Under the pieces are notes generated by a model. That model ran no database searches. It had not been told where the DNA came from and saw only the letters and a program-made list of their open reading frames with translations. A stretch of 64,000 nt of DNA from Ciborinia camelliae (taxonomy: Eukaryota > Ascomycota > Leotiomycetes > Helotiales > Sclerotiniaceae), in the NCBI GenBank assembly GCA_025890175.1, contig JANPYM010000003.1:2352795-2416794 (forward strand). Direction: 5' to 3'. The translations under genes and the position numbers were made by a program. This document shows, in pieces, positions 25,254-38,188 of this stretch (within the stretch, counting starts at the first letter, position 1; each line of letters opens with the position of its first letter).

Positions 25254-27119
25254 TCACTTTCGGTAGTATATCTGAATAATGACAAGTTAGCTAGCTGTAG
25301 TTGAAAGGTGGTGTTACAATCATTGCTGCATGGTATGCATGTACTGACCTTTTTGAATTGAAAGTGCAGTTGAAGTATACCCTGTAGTTGAGTGAAGATG
25401 TTAGCAAGGAACAAGCTTCAAAAGTAAGTAAGGTGGGGTTTGGGATTGTCACTGCATGGCGGGTAGGCATGATGCAGAAAATTGAAGCCACACACGTACC
25501 TTGTCAAAACTACTGCGAAAGCCACGATCCCTTTTAGCAGAATAATCCCATTCTTTATCAACGATACGGAAGGCAATATCCTCGTAGGGTGGTCCTGCTA
25601 TGAAGCGAAGCAGACAAGTATCCTCCTCTCCAGCGGCTGCAAATGACTCTCCTCTCTTTCGGCCATGTTCACGGATAATTCTGAACGTTGGCGCCTTAGC
25701 TTTGTCTATGAGATCCGGATAAAATATGTTGAATTTGTAACCTTGAACGACTTTTGGTGGGGGATTATCATGATCATAATGGGTTTGGTTGTATTTGTTC
25801 CACTCGTAGCCCATTTGCACTCGATTGAAATAACGCGGTTTTCTTGGCCTGTATTGGTCTGCCCATTGAGGTGCCGAAGTCATCGTAAGGCTTTCCTCTG
25901 CGGTGAATATTTCCTCGTTCTCATTAACACCCCGTGCTACCTCTCTATCGTACAATGCTTTTGTAGCTTGGGAGAAATCTTCGTTCACTACAGCAGAAAA
26001 GCGCTGTGTGCCTGGAGGCGCATTGCTAACAGATGTAGTGGGTTTGCTGACAGAGCTGGGGATACTCTTCTCCGGGCCAGGTTGACGTGAAGGTACGTAA
26101 CCTAACTTTAAAACTTTGCGGCGCTCGGCCACGATCTTTTTGAGGAACTCAGATTCGTCAATAATTTCGCCTGATTTATCTTCAGTTCGTAGTTTGAGTA
26201 ACGGTTCCGGGTCATGCTTCTCTGAATAGATAAAGTGAGGCTGACGACGAGGTGTTTGCGTGGCGATTGAATTTGGTCTATCTGATCCTTCTTCAACCAC
26301 TGGTATCGGACCCGATAATAGTTCTTGCAACTTCTTCTGAACATTTTCTGCATCTTCCTGTTGTTCTTTTCGTAAAGCGTCAAGTCTAGTGTCCAGCACA
26401 GATTGATACACCTTTTTTAGTTTCGCCTTCGCCTTCCAAATTAATAGGCTTTTCAAGAGTTGTTCCCAATAATCCGTATCTATTGGTTCATTCGAGCGGA
26501 GCTTTGCTCTAATCTGTCCTTCCAGACTTTCCAGCTGCTCATATGTTTTTGGTCCCAGTAGTTTGTCCACATCTGCTGCAACAGAGCTTACAGCACGTTC
26601 GTCAAGACCGAGAGGTTTCAATTTCTGGCGACGATCATTGCAAATGATTTGCATCGTCTTCCAATAATCCTGGTTCGTTTTGTTCTTCTCCAAAGAAATG
26701 TAAGAATTAATGTCGGTCTCCAGCTCTCCGAGTTGCGCATCATTGAGCCCTTCGAACACACCCTCCGGATCTACCACATCAAGCTGAACCTCTTCTTCGT
26801 CAACTTCAAGGAGATCTCTGTCTGGATCGATCACTCGAAGAATAACCGCCAACCAATCAATTGGTTTTGCTCGCCCTTCTCTAACTCGAATATCTGCCTT
26901 CTTCTTTGCTTGTTTTAAAACAAAAGTATCCTCCTCTGCTACCCATTTTTTTGATTGTTCGTCCTCGAGACTCTGATTGTTGCGATAGGGTCTAGAACCG
27001 AAGTTACCTGTCGAGCGTTGTGGTTTGGAGATTCGATTATTTTCATCGCGACGTGGAGATGTGATATCTCTTCCCCGAGGTGCGCGACCTTCTATCATAG
27101 CTCTTCGTTCCGGATCCAT
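25254..27119 (-). CDS. Cactin, spliceosome-associated protein
   Basis: Conserved eukaryotic nuclear protein linked to pre-mRNA splicing. Three exons, 27119-25500, 25381-25349 (33 nt) and 25271-25254 (18 nt), give 556 aa. The central domain includes the KWVAEEDTFVLKQAKKKADI stretch (about 57-76) and WLAVILRVIDPDRDLLEVD; a Lys/Glu-rich coiled region follows. The C-terminal CactinC domain begins near PQWADQYRPRKPRYFNRV and continues YEWNKYNQTHYDHDNPPPK, VQGYKFNIFYPDLIDK and FRSSFDKG-ILQLHFQFKK-IYYRK. That exact type of ending (ILQLHFxFKKxxYRK) is the strongest family signature, and it is what proves the two tiny last exons. A model that stops in the first intron would lose it and gain a false tail. 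The protein is shorter than animal Cactin at its N-terminus, as usual in fungi. Confidence 0.95.
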
Positions 27120-27716
27120 GGTGCAAAAAAAAATGGTAAAAGTTGGTCTCTTCTAACTCTTCTAGAGTATGCCCAGGTGGAGTTCGTACCCAAATGGATT
27201 AGGTAGGTATTCGTTCACTTTGGGCGGGAACTGGACACCGTACTTGCCTCAGGCTCGATATTGAATTTACCTGTCTGGTCACGTGAGCAGGGGTATAAGG
27301 CTTAGCGTGACCCCGCGTATCCACTTATAAATGTCAAGGGTGCAGAATGTTCGTCATTCGTCAATTTATTATTATTTTTGAATATGCCATCAGAATTTCG
27401 AGAACCTGTCAGAGTGAAATATCAAGCAATACTTTATATGAGTGACGGCCTAGCGAGGAGAGATATCAGGCACTAGGCCGTATTCACTACTGCCGTAACA
27501 GGGGTTTCATTTCACTCACACGAGAACCTTTCAAGAATCTTTCGCTCATATGTTTTAGCTTTCAGCGATATTGAACTTATACTTCACTCACCATCTTCTA
27601 ATGATATTTGAATCATATATTGTAACCTTCAGAGATATTTCATTTATCACAAGTTGGTTCACAACCTTCGAAGTTATTTTGCTGATGTACAATTTTCGAT
27701 GAAATTTCACTTGCCA
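27120..27716. other. Cactin upstream region
   Basis: Promoter side of the Cactin gene. A CACGTG box lies near 27280. Nothing coding seen. Confidence 0.45.
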
Positions 27717-28580
27717 TGGCCATCATCAATGACCCTTCTGTCATCATAATTTCTATATCTGTCAATGGAGAGACCTTGAAAAAATATGATGATAAATATG
27801 GCTCCCAAGATGTTGAAATACGCGCATTGCACCCAATACGCCCAGCCGAATCCAACAAATATGGACTATGCCATTCAGCCAGTTAAAGATTGCTAAGATT
27901 TATCCCAGATGCAATTTCGAGGAGGCTGGATCGCCTTTCAGACTCAATAAAATCATTACAGAGCTCAAGTTCATGGCAATAGCTGATGGAAATATCATCT
28001 GCGCTTGTGTAGCTTGAGGCTTATTACGCCCACCTGGGCACAGTCTGGTTGGTTGACATCTCGCTCTCGTCCCAATCGCTGGATGTACACTGCTGTGCAC
28101 AACGCAATTCAATGGGTCGGCCGATTCAGAGTCACACGAACGAGATTGACATTCGCCACAACCCAGAACGTTAATTTACCAAGCAATTTCTTGCATTCTA
28201 AGCTCACAAATGTATTCGATGTAAAATTTGCAAAGGCGAAGGAGAAATTGCGGTGATAGTTCGTGGTATTAGAGAGGATATGTCGAACATGGTAAAAGCA
28301 CCCAAGTAGAAGATCATCCTGTATCTGTCACAGAAGTTTCGGAAAAAACATTGAAAGGCGAGCTGTCAGCGTATGGAATAGGGTGAGTCCAATACTTGTG
28401 GTTCTAGGTTCTACCCGGATTTGACGTATTATGTTTTAGTGGTGGCCCTTTGGTTCGAGGAGTCCCCCGCGAATACAAAAAGATATTCCCCGATAGACCT
28501 GGAATTGCGGTGTTTAGATTTAAATATCGCTCTCGAGGCATACAAAATATCTAACACCAGTCTCAGAGGTAAGTCATCTA
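27717..28580 (+). pseudogene. Decayed DUF7918-like relic
   Basis: Two fragments recall a fungal family of unknown function (DUF7918), which is common and often multi-copy in ascomycetes. The first, from the ATG at 27717, reads MAIINDPSVIIISISVNGET then LKKYDD and ends at a TAA near 27884. The second, from about 28316 to 28550, gives PVSVTEVSEKTLKGELSAYG, a possible intron (GTGAGT near 28382), then a strand ending GIAVFRFKYRSRG, which matches the family's terminal F-x-F-K-Y-R-S-R block. The middle is not readable in one frame. Assignment rests on memory of the family pattern, so it is tentative. It could also be a short expressed gene with several introns that I failed to resolve. Confidence 0.4.
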
Positions 28581-29555
28581 ACCTAATTCGTAGAAGCACT
28601 TCAGTCAGGGCTTATATATAATTCCCCGGCCTCCTAACCCCGAGCCTACAGGTACCTTTGCAAGAAATCAAAGGCGTGCTAATCTGAACGTTCGTCAAGA
28701 TCTCAACACATACCTCACAGTCTAGTATAACTTTTCGCAGCTCGAAAGCGGGGTGATCAAGATACAAACCGACAAGATTATCAAGCAAGAGGCTGAAGAG
28801 ACCCAATTCTATCAAAAGAGACGACGTGGTGATTCTATCCATGCTCGAAAGCGCAAAGCCTACAAGACCAGCCGCACATTCACAGGATGCGAGTCTTGAT
28901 CGACCTTGGTATGGATTGAACCGCATTTGCGCTGCTGAAGGACGTTTCCGAAGGAGCTCGACTGATGAAGAGTTTTGAAGGGCGAATCTCTTGGAGCGCC
29001 ATTGTTGATATGTACTAACATTCTGAGTCTTATTGAGTGGGTCCACATACTTTGCATAATGTCTTGGAGTTCCGGTATTTAGAGGAGAGATAGTATAATT
29101 AGCTATGAGAATAGCCATAGGTTGGTTACCCCATTTAGAATAAACGAAAATGGGGAATCAATATTGAGAACTTGTGGTTAACCGGTGTGCCCTTTTCTTA
29201 TAATTGTAGAACATTATTTTAGTGTCTGGATGCAATGGTATCACAAGTCCGTAAAGCAAGGATTTCGAGCGATTGCCCATTCTTGGTTCGACTCTAAAGC
29301 CAATATGCATCAAGCGGATGATTGTCGCAGAAGGTGATTTTTGCGCAGAGCGCAGCTCCTTTCCTGTCAAAGCTTTTCTCAGGCGGGTTGAAAAGTAATC
29401 ATTCTTATGAGAATCAAAGGGTTTCCTTGGAAAAATGAAGTCTTGCAATATAATACAATCATCAATCTATCTCCTTCCGCAAGACTTCTGTCTTTCCTCC
29501 ACCCCAACCAACATTCATATCCTCTGTCATATGCACTCCACAGTTTACCCCCGCT
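28581..29555. other. Intergenic, no supported gene
   Basis: A 168-codon open frame on the minus strand (29118-28612) is the longest here. It shows no family motif, no good start context and no splice partners, so I do not call it. Confidence 0.4.
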
Positions 29556-30234
29556 CTAATCATCTAATGGCGGGAATTTCCTCTCAAAATGACTCGGACA
29601 TTCATACCCGCCTGGGTTATTATCCAAATACTTCTGATGATACGCCTCCGCATCCCACCACTCCCCCGCCTTCAAAATTTCCGTAACTATACCTCCCTTC
29701 CACCACTTCTCATTAATCTGTTTGGTAATCTCCCGCGCTTCTTTCTCTTGCTCTTCGCTATGACAGAAGATTCCAGATCGGTATTGCGAGCCTGTGTCCG
29801 GACCTTGTCTATTCGAGGTCGTGGGATCGTGCATTCGGTAGAAATAGGTTATTAATTGGCGGTAGCTAATTTTTGAGGGATCATAATGGATTTGGAGTGC
29901 TTCGGCATCTGGAGGGAAAATTGTAAGTATCGAATGAATATAGAGATTTGACGGGATGTAACTTACGACCAGTGTTTCCTGAACATACAGCTCTATAACT
30001 GGGATTTTCAGTGTCGCCTCCAATGTATCCAACTCTCGCATCGTATAAACCCTTTCCCTTGAACTCTTTGCGATACATATGTTCGACGCCCCAGAAACAT
30101 CCTGCTGCGACTGTGCATTTTTGCGCGGTTTCCGGAATTGATACTTGGGATGCGGCTTGGGGGGTTGCGGATAAGGAGGAGGAAGATGTGAATGGCCTAA
30201 TAAGACGGCTGAGGAAGTTAGGCATGGTTGCCAT
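29556..30234 (-). CDS. msrA: Peptide methionine sulfoxide reductase A
   Basis: Reduces methionine-S-sulfoxide in proteins and free methionine, repairing oxidative damage. Two exons, 30234-29967 and 29908-29556 (GTAAGT donor, CTCCAG acceptor), give 206 aa. The catalytic motif GCFWG is at about 45-49, with Cys46 as the nucleophile. Further family blocks are YDARVGYIGGDTENPSY, SGNTGHAEALQIHYDP (spanning the intron), YFYRMHDPTT, DTGSQYRSGIF and the C-terminal YHQKYLDNNPGGYECPSHFE, which holds the recycling cysteine region. The ~30-residue Ser-rich, basic N-terminus (FLSRLIRPFTSSSS) looks like a mitochondrial presequence, so the start at 30234, or the second ATG at 30225, could yield a mitochondrial form. 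The frame is open further upstream, but that extension is not family-like. Confidence 0.95.
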
Positions 30235-32749
30235 TATTGTGAGGAAAATGAGGAGTAGGAAGAATTTGGATGAGATTAGGTTGTGAAGTAAGATTTTGCA
30301 GTTGTTTTGGTATCTCCAATACACGTTATGTTTTGTAAGATTTGTTCCGGTATAATGAATGGTATCTTTTCGAAAGGTTCGTATGCGCAGAGACAATCGA
30401 GGACAAAAAAGTATTAATATGAGGAAATCTGAAGTGGCAATTGTATCACATCGTCATCAATATTTCGATGGAGGGGTTCAACAATGAAAAAAGCTTGGGC
30501 CATCTTCAGCAAAATGTGACAAATCATGATTTCATCCAATAGAGGAGCTCAAATTGATTCCACATGCTTATAGCTGTGCAAGCACGCAATAATTCCAAAT
30601 TCCCAATCTCATGGCACAGGGCAGGGCAGGGCAGCTTCCTTTTATGGCTGACCGCAATGAAATATCGATTTCAGTGAGACTTCCAAGGTTTATGAGTACA
30701 CTTAGCGTCCATAAATGGGGGTGGGCGATGGAATCGCGATAACCTCAATGAGGATTTCGTGGTTCTCGAAATTCCTAAGCTTACAAACTTACTGGATCAG
30801 AACTAACATTGAAAGATGGAAGCTAAAGAACTGCCTCTATCTTCACCTCTACCCATATACCGACCGGTGCGTTAAGGTATTGTACCACCAAACTTCAGGT
30901 GATCGATCAGCTCTTTAAACACAACTTTCCCCTCTCGGAAACCTACATACAGATACGAAGAAGTTCCTAACGAGTCACGACATGCTCACCTCAAGTATCA
31001 CAGACAGACAGACAGACAGACTGGAAGCCACATGCAACAAGCCTCACTCCGATCTCGCTATTGTAAGATAACGGGACTGGTACTCCATCAACAAGGAGGT
31101 ACTCTGTTAGAGCAGTAGCCTTCCGCTTTGTCATTTTGGCTCATGTAGTGAAACACAATTGCCGACATTAAAGTTCTAGAAAAGAACAGTTAGAACTACT
31201 AGGTAGGGATCGAAGAATAATAAGTATGAAACAAAGCGATAGCTTGCTATACCAGTCGGGGTTCGCATTATCATTCCACATGGCATGGTGAAGAAACGGG
31301 TGCCGACATTCGTGAGGTAACAATCTCCATGATCCCATCAGGTCAGGAACGGTCCGCATTGAACTTCCTGATATGTTCCTGCAGATCTCATTTACTGTGC
31401 TCAGTAGTATATTTTAGTTGGTAACATATAGACCAATCAAAATGCAAACTATTCCATCTGACAAGAGTATTTGAAACATTTCTTCTCGTGCGGAAGAATT
31501 CTTTTGCGTCGTGCCTTTTGAAACATGATGGACGGAGATATTTTCTAGATACATTATTATTACTCTGTTAAAAAAATACACTAGCTACCCATCTCTAATA
31601 ATGGCAGTGCAGGTGCCTGTGGAAAGTGAGGAGGGGCCTTAAAATGGAGTTCAGCTAATAGAAAAGCTTACCTAAATCGTATTAAAATTCGCTTTTATTT
31701 TGATAAAAATTGTAGAAATCAACAAATCCATAATCCCAAGCGAAGCCATTGAGAGCTCTCCTTGAGAGTTGACCATACCCTTTCAGGCATACGACGACTA
31801 GAGATAGCTAGTGTATTAAGAAAGGTAACTCTACAGTATGGAAGCCCCCCCCTTTCAGGGAATCGGAAGACTATTAGATAGGGGCCGAACGGATATGTGT
31901 ACTAAATAGGAGAACGAACGTTACAAACTTACATGCTCACGCGCGTGGGAACATGATCTTAAAGTAGTATCACTCCAAAATGGTTCTTATGATTGACATC
32001 TTACTACATATACCTAAGAAAGGTGGTGGTGGTGGGGAGAAAGTCTATTTCTGATAATATTACATCAAGCACTTTCTTGGTTTTCAGGTACCTACCTACA
32101 CCCGTAGTAAAAATAGGTGACGCTGCATGGATTATTTAAAGCTCATCGATCACTCCGAACAACAAGAAATTCTTGTCCTCGGGTGCCATAAAACAGCTAG
32201 TACCAATCATATGCATACGGGAAGGGTCAAAACCATCATATCCATCGTATCTTTTATCTCTGATCGATATTTCCAGATATATGCATGAAATACCAATCTC
32301 AGAGGATTATCGGGAGAATGTCTCGGCAGGAGTCCTGCACATATATATGTAAGGCTGAAGAACAGCTGGCGGCAAGCTTCTAGAAGATGGAATGGAAGAA
32401 GCCAATCTGACTCTTCTCGCGATGCATGGTAAGCGATATTAAAAGGCTCAGGCTCATGGATAGGGCTTGCGACAGACCCCTGAACCTACCTACGCACCCA
32501 ATGCCCAGGTGGCTCGACTTTACACTCTCACCGCGAGATGGATAAATTATAAAACCCATGGCAGAGCTGAAGATGATTGATGGTGGGAGATGGGAGGGGA
32601 GGGAAGGAAAAAAGAAAGACGTCAAATGAAGGAAATGAAGGATGAAGAAAGGGTTTTTTTATATGAATACAGTAAGCAAAATTTGACATTGATAACTTGA
32701 TGATCGATCCTGATATGAATTATGATTACAAGTTAGATCAAGTATAAAA

Positions 32750-32797
32750 CAGTAGAGTAGAGTAGAGCAGAGTAGAGTGAAGTAGAGTAGAGTACAG
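32750..32797. repeat. AGTAG-type imperfect microsatellite
   Basis: Repeated AGTAG/AGCAG pentamers with a few substitutions. Simple low-complexity DNA. Confidence 0.8.
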
Positions 32798-33279
32798 TAC
32801 CTATATGCCATTTGTAGGAGAATAGAATTAGAGCTGGTAAAAGTCTCTCGACAGGTATCGAAATACTGTACAGGACGATACAGATACAGTACGATACAAT
32901 ACCTAATCATACAACATCCATTTTCCTCCTTCATTCTCTATTCTCTTTTCCAAGGTTATTATTGGATCATGTATTTAAAGATACTTAACAATCAGTACAG
33001 CTTAACTTGAAGTAATATTAATGTAAATCTTAGGTATTTATAAAATTCTCCGAAAAGAAAATACAGTCAGGTCAAGTCTGGTAGGTATGTTCATCTTAAG
33101 CCATTTTTGCAGGGAATCAACTGGCCACCAGAGGTACCACCTCAGTTAAACCTGGAACAGTTTACACCGCATTCCCTTCCACCCCCCGGAGAGAAGAGAC
33201 CTTCTGGAACAAGAAGCGAATAAAATCGTCATAGCGCGCAACAGCCCACCAACCGAAAAGAAAAAAAAACTACCGGATC

Positions 33280-33335
33280 CCACACCTCACCACACACCCA
33301 CCACATATCACACACCACACACACAACACACACAC
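33280..33335. repeat. CA-rich low-complexity tract
   Basis: A run of CACAC/CACACCACA units, imperfect. No coding value. Confidence 0.75.
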
Positions 33336-34212
33336 TATCCCACTCAATATTGCTGCAGCGTTCTTCTTGGTGGTGAAGAAGGGAGAGAGGAAGGGAGGTT
33401 TCGCGAAAAGGAAAAGAGAAAGCATCAAATCCCCAATTCTCATTCTCATTCTGAATTTCAAAGTCAAAGTCAAAGTCAAAATCAAATTCCTAATAATTGC
33501 GACCAACTAAAGGGTCGTCTTGTGCTTAGAACCACCAAATACTCCATTTCGAAGCTCGACGATCAAGGAGCGCTCCGTGCATCATTATACTTTCCACCCA
33601 ATGTGCTATAGATCTTGTCTGTCCTTCACCGTGATTATTGTAGATTGTCTCTATTTCTTACCTCACTCATGTTCTACTATCCATCATCCTGCGTGTGCAT
33701 TGTCAGCTTCATTGAAAGAAAGAATCTTAAAAAAGGAACTCTTCTTACTCCTAGCTAGACGATCCTAGGAAAGAAATAGTAAGCCATCTATTCTGACATG
33801 TTGTATCCCCCGCCCGTTTGGCCTTTTGGATACCTTTCATCTATCCAATGCCTTTATAATGTACAGACTAGCTGACCAAATATTTTGCAGACCTGTCGCA
33901 CGACACTTTTACGCGTTGTAATACCCGCAGACAAAGAAACCTTCGACGTGAATTAAACCTCTGTACATATCGCATTCCCCTCACGAGAATATTCACAACT
34001 GAAGCTGCAATACACAAATTCCCCTCCCTCTTTTATTGTGGTGTCCGAGATCGGTGGACCTGCGAATTTGCATAGCAAAATCCCTCCAAGTAATCATACC
34101 CGATTCTGTATCGCCCACTTTGGCAAATCTACATGCAGGACGGCCACTAGGCCGCAAGGTACCCACATGAGCTTCTGCGAGATCGTAGCTTGCTAAACAC
34201 ACACACAACATC

Positions 34213-37120
34213 ATGAGCAGGAGTCGACGGGGAGCTGGCCCTTTCAGGGCCAATGGTGCAGCTATTCCAGACTCGTTATCTTTGATACGATCATTCAATG
34301 TCGAAACCAATCCCGCTCGACCTGTACGACCTTCTCCCCTCACAGCTTCCACAATCCCAGATATGCCACTCGACCTTCTCGATCGAATACGGTCCTTTCC
34401 TCTTTTCCTTTCAGCTCCCGACTCATTTCTTGCAGCGATCGGAAAACATCTTCGACCTCAGGTACATTCGCCTCATGATCATATATTGACTGAAGGAGAT
34501 GACGCAAAGGCAATGTACTGGTTGGTACGTGGAGCTGTGGCAGTCACATCTCGAGATGGAGAAGCTACATACGCAGAATTAAGACCTGGTGCCTTCTTTG
34601 GCGAAATTGGAATATTGATGGATATACCTCGGACTGCTACAATTATAGCAAGAACGAAATGCTTGTTGGTAGTGTTGAAGAAAGAGGATTTGAGAGCTGA
34701 GCTTCCAAACTTCCCCGAGATGGAACAAGCGATTATGGAAGAGGCGCAAGAAAGATTGACCATCCTAAACAAGAAGAGAAGGGAAAGTGGATTTGGCCCA
34801 AAGCTTGTTTCCACCGAGCTTCCTTCAAGAGGCGGGAAGCTTGCACGCGAAGCTGCGCCAGGTGAAGTTTCTACTGGTGACGTAGGGATTATCGAGAATG
34901 GAGCCGTGATCAATAAGAAGAAACGGAAATCTCCAAGTCCAGGCATAATTGATGATCCTTCGGTTGGCAGTGCGCTGGGTAGTGGATTGGTTAACGTCAG
35001 GAAAACACTCAAGGAATTACCTTTATTTTCAACTTTACCGCCAGAAATACTTCACTTTCTTGGTTTGAGCGCCACGCCGAAAGCATACCCACCATTCACA
35101 GATATCATTGTGCAAGGTTCGACTGGCAATGAAATTTATTTTATTGTTAGAGGCGAAGCAGAAGTCATACGCGAAAGTTCCAATGGACATACTGGACAAG
35201 CACTTCAGGGTTCAAATGGATCATACATCAGGCCAAGACTGAAATCTGGGCAATACTTTGGAGAAGTTGTCAGTTTGTCTTTAGCTCCTCGGAGAACAGC
35301 TACAGTGCGATCCATCACCTCTGTTGAATGTTTAATGATTAGTGGGGAAGTTCTTGAAGAGTTATGGAGAAGATGTTCGCCGGATATACGGAAACAAGTA
35401 GAAGTGACCGCGAAGACTCGCATTGGGAAACCCGAAGACGAAGATGTCGTTATGAGTGACGCCGATTCTCCGGCTATCAATGATCTTACCATTAACAACA
35501 GTCGTCCTAGACACCAAAGACGGAAAACACTACCGCAAGTCACATTTACCCCCTCCAAACCTGCAAGTCCACATAAACCTAGTCGTGTTGAGGATAGTGG
35601 GGTGATGGAACCTTTAGATCCAGATCCTTTCCTTAGTGTGAATATGGACAATATGAGGGCCAGGTCGCGAAGAGGTTCATGGGCACCGCCTGCTCCAGAG
35701 ACTCCACCACCAGATGATAGATCTTCTGGGCCGAGAACCAGATCTAGATCTCAAACACCAACACCCGCGAAATTGTCACATGCACTTACTCCACCGGATT
35801 CATCTTTCCGACCAAAAAGGCCTAAAATTTTCGAGCGGCGGCCAAGTCAATTTAGTCAGGGCGTATTACCGGATGCCATCTTGGTCAAGATTTTCTCATT
35901 TCTAGACATTTATCAGCTGATGAGATTACGACTCGTATCTCTTCACTGGTCAACCTTACTAACCTCCTCCCCAGACGTCTGTCAAAACCTCGACTTGTCT
36001 CTCTATAACCGCAAAATGACCAATAAAGCTCTCGTTGAGTACATTTGTCCATTTGTTGGTCACCGTGCTCGCAGCATCAACATTAGCAACTGTTTCCACA
36101 TAACCGACGAGGGATTTGCCGCCATCTACTCTCAATGTGGCCCCGGTATTCACGTCTGGAAAATGAAATCAGTCTGGGACATCACCGCCAATGCCGTGCT
36201 AGAAATGGCGAATAGCGCCAAAGAACTCGAAGAAATAGACCTTTCTAACTGCCGCAAGGTATCCGATAATCTTCTAGCCCGCATCGTCGGCTGGGTTGTA
36301 ACCGAACCCATCGCCCCTCAAGCCTCTCTCCGCCAAAAAGCCGGAACATTCATCCCACCGGTCGGAACTGTCGTCGGATGTCCAAATCTCAAACGTCTTA
36401 CACTTTCGTATTGTAAACATGTTACTGATCGATCGATGGCTCATTTGGCGGTTCACGCGCATCAAAGAATACAGAGTATTGATCTGACTAGATGTACAAC
36501 GATTACAGATAGCGGGTTCCAACATTGGAGTATTTACAAGTTTGCAAAGTTGGAGAAGTTGATTTTGGCGGATTGTACGTATTTGACTGATAATGCTATT
36601 GTCTATTTGACAAATGCAGCGAAGGGGTTGAAGGAATTAGATTTGGTATGTTGAGCCCCCACAACTCATAGACTTTATCGCTAATTATGCTGTGAAGTCA
36701 TTTTGTTGTGCCCTCTCTGACACCGCAACCGAAGTCCTAAGCCTCGGTTGTCCCCTTCTCCAATCACTTAAACTCTCATTTTGCGGCTCCGCAGTCTCAG
36801 ACTCTTCACTCCGTTCCATTGGGCTTCATCTCCTTGAGCTGAGAGAACTTTCAGTAAGAGGTTGTGTGAGAGTTACAGGTGTAGGCGTAGAAGCTATAGT
36901 GGAGGGATGTAGTAAATTGGAGATTTTTGATGTCAGTCAGTGCAAAAACTTGAAAGGCTGGCTAGAAGGAGGTGGAATGGAAATATGGGCATCAAGGTGG
37001 AATTCGAGGAGTAGAAGTACTGGGAAACGAGGTGCCAGAGCGCGCGGAAGGAATGAAGAGAAGGGAAATCTGGTTTTCTGGACAGAAAAGGGGAGTGGAC
37101 CAGGAGTCGGATTACGATGA
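34213..37120 (+). CDS. Protein with two cNMP-binding domains, F-box and LRRs
   Basis: Large regulatory protein of 951 aa from two exons, 34213-36645 and 36698-37120 (GTATGT donor, AAG acceptor, branch point GCTAAT). Domains in order: first cyclic-nucleotide-binding fold at about 58-165 (FPLFLSAPDSFLAAIGKHL, then ELRPGAFFGEIGILMDIPRT); second at about 270-395 (LPLFSTLPPEILHFL, then LKSGQYFGEVVSLSLAPRRT); a Ser/Pro-rich linker; an F-box at about 551-590 (LPDAILVKIFSFLDIYQLMR); then leucine-rich repeats of the cysteine-containing type to the end (for example NISNCFHITDEGFAAI, LTLSYCKHVTDRSMAHL). F-box plus LRR suggests a substrate receptor of an SCF ubiquitin ligase. The cNMP folds may act as regulatory or lipid/nucleotide sensors. 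In both, FGE-(I/V) and R-T-A are present, so nucleotide binding is possible. The C-terminus is basic and low-complexity. Confidence 0.93.
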
Positions 37121-38188
37121 TACGATCTCACCAACTACCACATTCGATAAGCAAACAGGAATGGCGTTCACCAGGTCTATTGACCATTTCTCCTCCCCGC
37201 AGATGGCATTACAGAACACGAAAGGAAAATACGGGGGAAAGAGCAGGGATTTTATCTTCATCTTATTTTATATGCATAAATCCTCATTGGCATACCTCAC
37301 ATGCATGGAGACGGAGTTTATTCGGTTTGTTCAGCTTGTTCGGACCACTACGTTACGGCCTTCATTCTTTTGTTATCCCAGGTCCTGGTCCTCGGTCGGA
37401 ACGCGCTCATTTTTTACCGGTGTATGTACGGATATATGTATGAAAGGACGGCGTGGTTTAGATCTTCTTTAGTAGCATGGCGGATTCAATCATGATTGCA
37501 TGTAGGCTTGTGTGTATAGCTGGCGAAAGTTGACTTTTTGGGGTGGATGACGGATCTGGATCAAAATATGGGATGAGAATGGTGATGGATTGTGTAGGAA
37601 CGTGGGGAGGAAGGATCTTAGATGGTATTAAATTCATCTGGTAAAATCGGATGAGAGGAGCTCAATATATTTTCCATCCAAACTTGCGTTGTTGTTTTTG
37701 TAACTTGATATAATATAGTCCGATGTGATGAGATGACATGGTATCAATATTCTGCTATATATGCTAGGTAGGCACTAAAGGGTATACGACTTTATATAGA
37801 CAGAAAGAGGTGAAAGTAAAGCCCAGTAGTATAAGATCAGTAGAAGTGGTATCATCAATAGTGTTATTCACTCGGTTTGACAGATCCCGGAAGATAGCCA
37901 TTATATGTATATGTACGGATATGGGTATATTGCTATTTTGATTTTTTTTTTGCTTGGGGTTTTGCTTTACTGTATTTTAGCGAGAGGAGAAATATAAAAT
38001 CAAGGTGGAAGTCTGCAGACTTTCTAGGCCATCATCCAATCTCGAAGGGCAGAGCCGTGTAAGAAACTCGACCTCGTCTGCTCTGCCATGTAATCCTGCC
38101 ATGCCATTTCCTTATTATCATCTCCCTACCCTCCCAGTCCCCGGTCGATATTCCCCCCCTCCCTCTCATTTCGCGACTCCACTCTCCC
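37121..38188. other. Convergent 3' intergenic region
   Basis: Between two convergent genes. Open frames here are short and AT-rich, and are likely 3' UTR. No gene seen. Confidence 0.5.

Larger units (their letters stand above)
30235..34212. other. Gene-poor region with several microsatellites
   Basis: About 4 kb without a supported gene. Simple repeats include (GGGCA)n near 30618-30636, (GACA)n near 31003-31020, AGTAG-type repeats near 32750-32797, CA-rich sequence near 33280-33335 and (AAAGTC)n near 33461-33480. The last ~200 bases are the promoter and 5' leader of the gene at 34213. Confidence 0.5.

Noticed and set aside
28612..29118. 168-codon open frame on the minus strand
   Set aside because: No family motif, no splice partner, odd composition; likely chance.
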